Shown here in pieces: positions 56,675 through 64,000 of a stretch of DNA of 64,000 nt. The stretch is from Candidozyma auris (Eukaryota > Ascomycota > Pichiomycetes > Serinales > Metschnikowiaceae), in the NCBI RefSeq assembly GCF_003013715.1, contig NC_072813.1, positions 248,001 through 312,000 of the forward strand, given 5' to 3'. The notes beneath the pieces are model-generated. The model did no database searches and was not told the DNA's origin. It worked only from the letters and a program-made list of their open reading frames with translations. Positions within the stretch are counted from its first letter, which is position 1; the number at the start of each line of letters is the position of its first letter. The position numbers were made by a program, and so were the translations under genes.

Positions 56675-58309
56675 ATGCCACCTGAATTTTCCTTGCTCGC
56701 TGAATTCTTTCTTATTTACGGAGACGGGATCGTCGAACGGCCGTGGCTGGGTAGAATCCATACCATCAACTTTGTCTACTCGACTTTTTTATCCAAACAT
56801 GGCCAGAAGTGGAACGAAGACCTTGATGTGTTTTACGACCTCCTTCAGAGATTTAATTATATTAGCAACGACGCACTTGAGTTCAGGACAACCTTCGAGA
56901 GGCCTGGGGTAGAGCTTGTTTTCGTGAACAGGTTGAAGGTGGAGTTGATGAAGAAGCTTCCGTCCATGGGAGTGTTCACTGCTCCCGTGCCATTCACAAT
57001 CAAAGGCTTTGAGCCGGATTGGAGGGCAAGCTTGAATGACTTATTGGCGCCGAAAGCAAAGTCTGATTGGGCATTGCTGCTTATTGATGACGACGCCCAA
57101 GCCATCTGGGACTTGTTGGAGCAACCTACGGCCACGGAGGTGCTTGCTGCTGAGAGGGCAAAATTGATAACTGTGAAAAAGGCATTTTACCATGCGTGTG
57201 ATGACACCACACATAACCAGGTGCTTGCAAAGCTCTGTTTTAACTCGAGATCCTTGGGCCACAACTTCCTGGAGTTGCCTACCAACGCCAAGGTGAGGAA
57301 GATCATCAACGCAAACAGAACACAACTCCCTAAAGGCGTCTTCAACTGCCAGAAACATAAAGTTCACTACTTGCCCTTGATTACCAACTCTACTGATGTG
57401 AACTTAGGCAACTGTTCCTACTTGGACACATGCCACAAGCTTAGAAGTTGCAGATATGTTCATTTTTACACGTTGAACCCTCTGCAACAGGAAGAAGATC
57501 ATCTTCCAAATCCAGATTCCGAACTTGCTATTGATTATACCATTGGAGTGCCTGGCATAGTCATGCCCGTGTTGCCACCACAATGGATCTGCTGTGACGT
57601 ACGCAAGCTTCCTTTCTCGGTGCTAGGCAAATTCGCTGCCATCATCTCCGACCCGGCGTGGGACATCCACACGTCACTCCCTTATGCAACTTGCAAGGAT
57701 GCAGAGCTCTTATCGTTGCCGATGAATGAGCTTCAAGATGAAGGCGTCTTGTTTCTTTGGGTAACTGGTCGCTCTATTGAAATTGGCCGTAAGGCTCTTG
57801 CGCAATGGGGGTACACTATTTCGGATGAGATGATCTGGATTAAGCTCAACCAATTGAGAAGAACCATCGTCACCGGCAGAACCGGGCACTGGATTAACCA
57901 TTCAAAGGAAAACCTCATTGTGGGAATAAAGGGAAATCCATTTTGGCTCAACAGGAAGGTCGATCTTGACTACATCGTGAGTGGAACTAGAGAAACTTCA
58001 AGAAAGCCTGATGAGCTTTACGATATCGTCGAGAGGCTCGTGGGAAAGCACGCTAGAAAATTGGAGATATTTGGTCGTGACCATAACATCCGTGACGGGT
58101 GGTTTAGTATGTTTTTAAGGTATTCATTTGTGTTTCATACGTCATTATACTAACAAACAGCTATTGGCAATCAGTTAACGGGAACTTCAATTTACGAAGA
58201 AGAAGTATTGAAGAAGTACAACCAGCATTTGAAGCACGCTGACGCTGATACTGGTGGTGGTGGTGGTGCTGCTGGTGCTGCTGCTTCTGCTCTGCTGAGA
58301 CTAACTTAG
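56675..58309 (+). CDS. IME4: Ime4, mRNA N6-adenosine methyltransferase (MT-A70; spliced)
   Basis: Exon 1 is 56675-58106. A 54-nt intron (58107-58160) has GTATGT, TACTAAC at 58148-58154 and ACAG. Exon 2 is 58161-58309. The joined sequence reads GWF-TIGNQLTGTSIYEE, matching family C-termini. The protein is about 526 residues. A CCCH-like segment (CSYLDTCHKLRSCRYVHF) lies near 249-266. The methyltransferase core has DPAW at 326-329 in place of DPPW, then GRTGHWINHSKENLIVGIKGNP and RETSRKPDELYDIVERL. Yeast Ime4 makes m6A in meiotic mRNAs. The tail is Gly/Ala-rich with two CTG codons, so GGGGGAAGAAASA then two probable Ser. The stop overlaps that of MPO1. Confidence 0.93.
58107..58160 (+). other. 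Intron of IME4 (54 nt)
   Basis: TTTA|GTATGT donor, TACTAAC branch, AAACAG|CTATTGG acceptor. Retention would replace the last 50 residues with 15 (MFLRYSFVFHTSLY) and stop at 58151-58153, inside the branch site. Confidence 0.93.
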
Positions 58310-58896
58310 GTTTCTTTTGCCTTTTTCTTTTCCTTCTCCAACCTGTTCATCTCCATCACCAACTTGCCTGCTTTGTTATCCATGTTCTTCTTAATATCCA
58401 ACTTGTAGCCCAAAGCGAACGCAACCTCGAACACCACAAAGAAGGGAGCAAGAACCAAAGCCTGAAGCAAATTGTCCATCAACGCAGGCGCCCTCTTCTC
58501 GTGAACAGCGTGACCATAGAATTGAGCGAGCCAGCATACAACGTGCACTGCCAATGCAATTTTTGTGAACTGTGACTGGTCAATGATTGAATCTTGGCCC
58601 AAGCTGAGATAGAAGGTTCTGATGGAGTATGCGAAAGTCACCAAAACCGCAAAACTTGGAAGCCCTAGCTGCCAGTCCAAAATGGTATAATAGGCACCAT
58701 AAACCCATGCGACAATTGAGCCTGTGGAAATGTATGGGTGGTCTTTACCTAGCACTGTTGTTTGAGTAGCCATTGCAATTGCTGATAAGAGGATCAAGGG
58801 AATGCATCCCAAGTGAATGGCGACATTCTTATGGTTGAAGTGGTATTTTCTATAGAACACAAGTTGTTCCTCGAGATCAAAAGGTCCTCCGGCCAT
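58306..58896 (-). CDS. MPO1: Mpo1-type ER dioxygenase (DUF962)
   Basis: 196 residues (yeast 174). It begins FDLEEQLVFYRKYHFNHKNVAIHLGCIPLILL, with the conserved H-x-N pair of the family, and has four hydrophobic spans (near 28-46, 60-92, 110-128 and 140-162). QFYGHAVHEKRAPAL is the second His-rich signature. Mpo1 is an Fe(II)-dependent dioxygenase of the ER that shortens 2-hydroxy-palmitate by one carbon in phytosphingosine breakdown. The C-terminal Lys-rich end (KEKKKAKET) could aid ER retention. Convergent with IME4 with a 4-bp stop-codon overlap. Confidence 0.9.
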   Translation of the reverse strand: MAGGPFDLEEQLVFYRKYHFNHKNVAIHLGCIPLILLSAIAMATQTTVLGKDHPYISTGSIVAWVYGAYYTILDWQLGLPSFAVLVTFAYSIRTFYLSLGQDSIIDQSQFTKIALAVHVVCWLAQFYGHAVHEKRAPALMDNLLQALVLAPFFVVFEVAFALGYKLDIKKNMDNKAGKLVMEMNRLEKEKKKAKET

Positions 58897-59132
58897 TTTA
58901 CAGACTTATTTTGGTTTTGTTGTTCGACTGGCAATTGTCTCCTTAAGTAACTGATGAAGTGGGGTACGGGCGACCCTCTTGCCTGCTTCTTTTGTCTACA
59001 GTATGTGTGGAGGGCACAATCTCCGGCCCGCGAAAAAATGCCTTGTTTGCAGCCATTGTGAGCGCTTAGGTTGGTCATCTACAAAAATAAACCTTTAGTG
59101 CTTTCCTTTTCTTCAATTCTATACTTGTGGTC

Positions 59133-61364
59133 TCAAGCCCGTAAATCCAAAGCTGGCTTCTTCACCGCCCTCACCCTCTTGTTCGATGTTGAGCTGCCCC
59201 GGGCGAAATCGGCGGCGGCCTTGGGCTCTCTGCCGAGGTTGTCAAGGTCTTTCACCTTGTAGATTCTGACAATCCAGTTTTGCGACGTGAAGGCTTCTTC
59301 AACGGTATCGAGGGTGATTGGGGTGGATGGAATTACCTGGCCACGTGCCCTGTCTTGAGCCTCTCTTCCACCAAATAACTCTGCAAATCTGTAGTACGAC
59401 ATCTTGTATAACATACAGTTTTTCATCGTTGTAGATGCCTCCAGATCGACCTTATACTCACCTTTTGCGCTGAAGTAATCTCTCTCATGAATTTCCTCGG
59501 GCCAAATACCCTCAGAGATTCTCACCATCCAGAGAAACTTGTTCATGTCATCTCCGGAGTATCCCAATACACCTCCGAAGATGACAAGCACGTAGTCAAC
59601 ATCATGTTTTTTCAAAATTTCGTACGCGGTCTCCTCGTTGGAAGCCATGGCCTTACCAACAGTGGCGATGTGGGTGTTGTTCCAGGTGTTGTTGTCCACC
59701 AAAGTGGTCCTGTCAGCCATGCCACCTATTTGGTAGCCGTAATCCCACCATGCCATAACCTTAGCGTCTTCTGGAGTGTTCATTCTCAACCAGTAGTAGG
59801 CCTCTCTGTAGTCATCAATGATATTTTGGCTTCCATCAGGGTTACGAGAAGCCAACACGACCGAAGGGGATGAGTACGCGTTGGAGGTCACCCAAGTACA
59901 GTGGAGGACAAAGAATACGAGGTAGTATACAAATGACACCAACACAACGCCTTTGCTAAGCAATTTAAAGATAGGAAATGGTGCATTCTTCTTGATAGTA
60001 GGAGTCTTCTTCTTCTTGTCAGTAAATTCCTCTTCCTCTTGTTGAGAGCTGAAGATGTCAGACACATCCATGTACACATCAAATAATTTGGACAAGGCAA
60101 TTGCGGCAGCCACACAGACAACCGGGGTCAATGTCAACATCAATCTCACCATCACACCAGCAAAGTAGGAGCCAAGCACACCGTAAATAATGATGAAGAG
60201 GTGTTCATCACGCATCTCCTGGAAGCAGAAGAATATACCAGCAGGGAATAACCAGATCAACATGTTGGTGTCGAAGAAGAAGGCTGGCCATGCCGTAGGT
60301 TGATGCTCGGAAACAGATGCAATAATAGGAATGTGGATTTTGGCGTAGTTTGTGTCCCACAAGGAGTAGAATCTACCCGTCCATGGAGCAATCCAGCCAG
60401 CGGCAGTCAAAGCAGACAAGCCAGCTACACCCAAAAGGGTGATTAAGATAAGAGAAACCGTCAAAAACACCCTGAATTGAGCAGTTGGCACATTGGAACG
60501 GACATAGGCACCGAGAGCGACCAATTGCAACAATCCAAACACTCCCAAAGCAGCCATATGGTCATTCGAGCGGATTGGCAAGAACCCGACAAATGGAATC
60601 TGCATAGACGCAATGGTCCCCAAGGCATACCATGTGGTGTAGGCCGTGTACAAGCGGTGGTTGTATCTACCCATCAAGATCAAGACAAATACGTGCAAAG
60701 GAATCAAATTGGTGATGAAGACATAGCCACCCCACGCAGATACCATGTAAAAGTACGACAAGGCCGTCAAGGTCCCGTAAAAGATGGAGCCCACCTTCAT
60801 GGCTTTAATCCACAAATAGAATGTGGCCATAAGCAACGTGATGGCAATAGCCTCGTTATCGTACGAGCCAGCGACAGAACGGGAAATGTAGCCCGGAGCA
60901 ATGCCCATGAAGATAGCAGCCAAAAGACCTGCGTTAGAATCCTTCATTTCTTTGGTAAAGTAGTATGTGAAAATCGCAGTGATTCCAGAAAATGCTGGCG
61001 CAAGCATCACACAAATGTTCCTTATGTCTACAGGCAACCCGAACCAGTCCCTCAAGGCGTGCCAAATGATACCTGAAGTGACCATCAACCCTGGGTACAA
61101 AGTACCACCCGTAACTCTGCCTAAGGGATACCAGGTTCTGTCGTCAAACCAGTTTAAGAAATCATAGAAAGAATGGGACACCAAATACTTCGTAGCTCTG
61201 AAGTTGAACCAAGGGTCAAACTCGTGAATAATTGACTCAAAACGAATCACTGAAAATAGACGCGAGGAGATGGCCGCTCCAGCAATTGATATAAAAATGA
61301 CCGCACGGAGAAGCAATCGTATGGTATCTATTTTGACACCGCAGACCGTGGAAGGTTTGGTCAT
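59133..61364 (-). CDS. STT3: Stt3, oligosaccharyltransferase catalytic subunit
   Basis: 743 residues (yeast 718). About 13 transmembrane spans fill residues 15-490. The first luminal loop carries the catalytic FDPWFNFRATKYL (49-61), the second SYDNEAIAI near 167. An acidic/basic cytosolic loop (QQEEEEFTDKKKKTP) is near 441-455. The luminal domain has the acceptor-binding WWDYG at 539-543 and the NNTWNNTHIA glycosylation region. Stt3 transfers the lipid-linked oligosaccharide to Asn-X-Ser/Thr in the ER. Neighbour PIB2 matches YGL022W-YGL023C. Confidence 0.98.
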   Translation of the reverse strand: MTKPSTVCGVKIDTIRLLLRAVIFISIAGAAISSRLFSVIRFESIIHEFDPWFNFRATKYLVSHSFYDFLNWFDDRTWYPLGRVTGGTLYPGLMVTSGIIWHALRDWFGLPVDIRNICVMLAPAFSGITAIFTYYFTKEMKDSNAGLLAAIFMGIAPGYISRSVAGSYDNEAIAITLLMATFYLWIKAMKVGSIFYGTLTALSYFYMVSAWGGYVFITNLIPLHVFVLILMGRYNHRLYTAYTTWYALGTIASMQIPFVGFLPIRSNDHMAALGVFGLLQLVALGAYVRSNVPTAQFRVFLTVSLILITLLGVAGLSALTAAGWIAPWTGRFYSLWDTNYAKIHIPIIASVSEHQPTAWPAFFFDTNMLIWLFPAGIFFCFQEMRDEHLFIIIYGVLGSYFAGVMVRLMLTLTPVVCVAAAIALSKLFDVYMDVSDIFSSQQEEEEFTDKKKKTPTIKKNAPFPIFKLLSKGVVLVSFVYYLVFFVLHCTWVTSNAYSSPSVVLASRNPDGSQNIIDDYREAYYWLRMNTPEDAKVMAWWDYGYQIGGMADRTTLVDNNTWNNTHIATVGKAMASNEETAYEILKKHDVDYVLVIFGGVLGYSGDDMNKFLWMVRISEGIWPEEIHERDYFSAKGEYKVDLEASTTMKNCMLYKMSYYRFAELFGGREAQDRARGQVIPSTPITLDTVEEAFTSQNWIVRIYKVKDLDNLGREPKAAADFARGSSTSNKRVRAVKKPALDLRA

Positions 61365-61549
61365 TTTGGAGTCGAATGATGGAGTTTATGAGGGTGTCAC
61401 TGTTGAACACTTGTCGAGTATGGGAAAAGACAGCCTGAGTAGAGCGCGTGTGTGTGCAGTACAAGAGAGGCTGTCAACGATAATGGTTTGCAAATTGGGA
61501 GAGGAAGACAAGTTAAATTTATTATGCAATGGGTACTTAGTAGGTACAA

Positions 61550-63814
61550 TTAAAAGGATGACCAGCTCCAGTTTGCGGGAACACTGCCCACAAGCTGCTC
61601 GGTAGATTGTTCCTCACGAGGATTGGCTTTAGCAAGGTGGCTCGGTGTGGGAAGCTGGTTTCTGGGCCGCACTTGAGGGTTCTTATACTTGAGATGATCT
61701 TTTCGGGGGCTCATGATTCTCTCCAGAATGCCTGATGGGAGTGTATTCTCAGATTCCTCGGTAGCTTTTGAAGTGTTGATATCTGACGTGCTTCTAGGTT
61801 TGTGGCAGGATACACCAAACTCCTGCTTCATGAACTCATTATATTCCTCAATGCAATTGTCACAAACTCTAGAAAGCGTTCCGCGGCCACCTGTAGTGAA
61901 TTGGGCCAAGTGATTGATGTACAAGTAATGCAGTGTGTGTTCTTTGCAAAAGATTCCTCCGCAACGGCGACAGTGGTGTCTGCGCTCGAAGAAATTGAAC
62001 TTCTTGCGGCAACTGGCTATTCCACATTGGGTTACAGCCTCGTCTTTAAGCCAATGTTTTCTTGTGGGGGCCGCTTTCAAAATGTACTCGTACTGCTTCT
62101 TATTGAGGGTGTAGGGACCCGTGTGTGTTAGACCTGGCGAGCTCATTACCCCATCCAGCAGGTCAATTGATCTTATGGAATTAGAGCTCGAGCCATAATC
62201 TCTATTGGGCAGTCCCACTCTTGAAAGTCCCTCAAAGTAAGATTCTTCATGCTCTCCAAGCAGTCCGTTGGATAGAGGCCCGAGGTCTGCGTCCTCGTCA
62301 AGTGTCCTTCGAAGAACAGCAGGGATATACATGGGGTTTCTGAACCCTTTAATTTGCTGTATTCTCTTGTCGGTCAAGCTAGCATGTTTCAGAGGAGTCT
62401 CTTCAGCCTGACTTGCCTTGCGGTTACGCACGTTCATATCCATAGGGGGAACCACTGGCTGGGACTCGCTTTCAACCTTTTGCCTCTGAAGCAGTCCGTG
62501 CGACTGACTATGCGCTAGTTGTTGTTCTTGCGGGATGTTGATCAGTATCTGAGACTTTGATTGTTGAAGCCTCTGACTATGGAGGCTCATGTTGGGGTGA
62601 TTACATTTGTTGGTAGAATCTTTGTTTCCAGGGGCTTGATTTGATTCGGGTTTGGATGAGGGAGCCTGTCCCAATAATTTCTGTGCTGACTCGTTCCCGA
62701 CAGCTTGATTTTGCATGTTGAGCATCTGTCGCTGCATGTCTCTATGATAATCAAGCTCTGAACTGCTTTGTGTAGGCTGTTGAGTCTGCTTATTGGTTTG
62801 CTTGTTCTGAGTTCGAAGCTTATCAGGTATGTGCTTGTTTTGTCTTGTGAGACTTGCAAACAGACTCAAGTCAACCTCAGCTGGCTGGTAAGGCTTGGCC
62901 CTGTTATCATTCTTAGGAGCTTTCCTTTTCGTTTTTTCTTTTCGTTGTTCGAGCTTATACTCTGGCTGAAGCAGCCCATTAAGCAGTTTAGTTGTTAGCT
63001 GTCTCGACTCAGGACCCGTCTCTTCATCAGACCTTATTATAGGCGCCAAAGACAACGACAACTTCTTCAATGCGTTAAGTGTGAGCTTCTGCTGCTGCAA
63101 TATCGTCTCTTCTCTGTATTCGTCGTCGTCGTCCCGGTCATCTTTGATGGCTGGCTGCATGGTGCTTTGCGTTGCCGTGCTGTTATGCCTCAGGCGATGC
63201 AGTTCATCCTCCAAGGGAGCATCTTTCTGATCAAAGGGAAGCTGCTGCCCTATGACGATGTTATCTAGAGCGCGGAGGTTGCTGACGGACAGAAGGACGG
63301 GTGCCTGAATGAACGACTGGAAGTTTTTATGGTTGCCAGTGCCTGTCTGAGTCTGGGCGCCAACATTGCTAGAATTTCTTTGCAAAGTGGGCGCATTGCC
63401 GGGATCGGCTTGTCTTAAGGACTTGAGAGATGCTGTCGAAAGCACCAGCTGGAATGACTGCGTCCTAGGCTTTTTGAGGTCCTTCTTCTTGAACTGAAGG
63501 TCATTCGGGTTTTCGTTTCTGTTGTCCTCATCTCCTTCCTGAGGATCAACTGGAGTGGTAGAGCCTGTATTTGACTCAGCAGGGCTGCTGTTCTCATGGG
63601 AGCTCTGCTTGCCATTGTCATCGGGCTTATCTGAGTGCTGGCCAACCGGAGGATTAGTTTGTTGTTCGTGCTTATCGTAAGTACACGTAAGCTGCTTTAC
63701 ATCTTTGTCAAACGCTTTGTCTGTGTTAGCTTTCGGAAGCGGATCCAGCAGCTCTCCGTTATTCTCTGTCAGCTGGTGTTCTTCTGTCGTTGAAGTTACA
63801 GTACTGCCTCCCAT
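61550..63814 (-). CDS. PIB2: Pib2, FYVE protein activating TORC1
   Basis: 754 residues (yeast 635). The long N-terminal two thirds are polar, Gln/Ser/Asn-rich and probably disordered, with a few conserved helical patches (for example LTLNALKKLSLSLAP near 245). The FYVE zinc finger near 580-660 carries RRHHCRRCGGIFCKEH for PI3P binding. The extreme C-terminus ends VPANWSWSSF, the tail motif needed in yeast Pib2 to activate TORC1 in response to glutamine at the vacuole. Divided from STT3 by 185 bp and on the same strand. Confidence 0.93.
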   Translation of the reverse strand: MGGSTVTSTTEEHQLTENNGELLDPLPKANTDKAFDKDVKQLTCTYDKHEQQTNPPVGQHSDKPDDNGKQSSHENSSPAESNTGSTTPVDPQEGDEDNRNENPNDLQFKKKDLKKPRTQSFQLVLSTASLKSLRQADPGNAPTLQRNSSNVGAQTQTGTGNHKNFQSFIQAPVLLSVSNLRALDNIVIGQQLPFDQKDAPLEDELHRLRHNSTATQSTMQPAIKDDRDDDDEYREETILQQQKLTLNALKKLSLSLAPIIRSDEETGPESRQLTTKLLNGLLQPEYKLEQRKEKTKRKAPKNDNRAKPYQPAEVDLSLFASLTRQNKHIPDKLRTQNKQTNKQTQQPTQSSSELDYHRDMQRQMLNMQNQAVGNESAQKLLGQAPSSKPESNQAPGNKDSTNKCNHPNMSLHSQRLQQSKSQILINIPQEQQLAHSQSHGLLQRQKVESESQPVVPPMDMNVRNRKASQAEETPLKHASLTDKRIQQIKGFRNPMYIPAVLRRTLDEDADLGPLSNGLLGEHEESYFEGLSRVGLPNRDYGSSSNSIRSIDLLDGVMSSPGLTHTGPYTLNKKQYEYILKAAPTRKHWLKDEAVTQCGIASCRKKFNFFERRHHCRRCGGIFCKEHTLHYLYINHLAQFTTGGRGTLSRVCDNCIEEYNEFMKQEFGVSCHKPRSTSDINTSKATEESENTLPSGILERIMSPRKDHLKYKNPQVRPRNQLPTPSHLAKANPREEQSTEQLVGSVPANWSWSSF

Positions 63815-64000
63815 ACTTGGTAGCTGGCTGAGACCTTTGAATTAGAGTGTGATGGAAAGGGTCTGCAAGAATCAAATGGACGATAAAGTAATCAGAAAAG
63901 GCAGTGTGAACTTTGTATCGACCGTTGGGGTGTCTTTTTCTCTCTTATTCGAATCCCTTTCTTGGAAACGCTTAGTTACCGATTGGGGTTCGCGAGGAGT

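Noticed and set aside
60477..61076. 199-codon ORF antisense to STT3
   Set aside because: A codon-bias shadow of a well-conserved membrane protein.

Overview
This window is nuclear DNA of a budding yeast in the CUG-Ser1 (Candida/Clavispora/Metschnikowia) group. It holds about 30 densely packed single-copy housekeeping genes in both orientations, with mostly short intergenic gaps and few introns. Those introns carry GTATGT donors and TACTAAC branch sites. In-frame CTG codons fall where S. cerevisiae orthologues carry Ser or another polar residue (SLA1 codon 37, SMC2 codon 1074, APJ1 codon 285), so CTG probably reads as Ser. L at CTG positions in a standard-code translation is therefore doubtful. 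Placement in Metschnikowiaceae is a guess.

Layout. 1-13 kb: SYO1 (cut by the left edge), ECM19 (spliced), RPS29, TSR1, REI1/REH1, APJ1 and VAC14, mainly ribosome assembly. 13-19 kb: an unrecognised 659-residue protein, a tRNA-Asp/tRNA-Gly pair 11 nt apart, ARH1, a secreted class 3 lipase and MDM35. 19-28.5 kb: ASK1, a CRD2-like metallothionein, SDH6, RGA2 and VAN1. 29.7-40 kb: SMC2, a PEX30/31 DysF peroxin, PRP18, RPL38 (spliced), TFG2 and ATE1. 41-52 kb: MNN4-like, COX13, CDC55, RPS26 (inferred 5'UTR intron), COX4 (intron splitting the start codon) and a YGL185C-type dehydrogenase. 52-64 kb: SLA1, IME4 (3' intron), MPO1, STT3 and PIB2.

Much of the order matches S. cerevisiae neighbourhoods as I recall them: SYO1-RPS29B-TSR1 together with VAC14-REH1-RPS29A-ECM19, ARH1-RGA2-SDH6, MDM35-ASK1, PEX31-TFG2-PRP18 together with PEX30-RPL38, the COX4-RPS26A-CDC55-COX13-IME4-YGL185C group, and STT3-PIB2. 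In two places one locus here matches two S. cerevisiae segments, as expected for an unduplicated lineage. This supports several small-gene calls, ECM19 above all.

The genes are not a pathway cluster. The shared logic is regulatory: ribosomal protein genes have Tbf1-like AGGGN(4)GCCCT or Cbf1 CACGTG sites, TSR1 has a paired PAC element, and COX4 and COX13 have CACGTG next to CCAAT. I see no transposon, CRISPR, prophage or toxin system, and no convincing new multi-gene system. The notable points are gene-structure oddities (split start codon, intron ending at the ATG, very short branch-to-acceptor spacing, overlapping stop codons, a likely dicistronic tRNA unit) and an altered IME4 catalytic motif.
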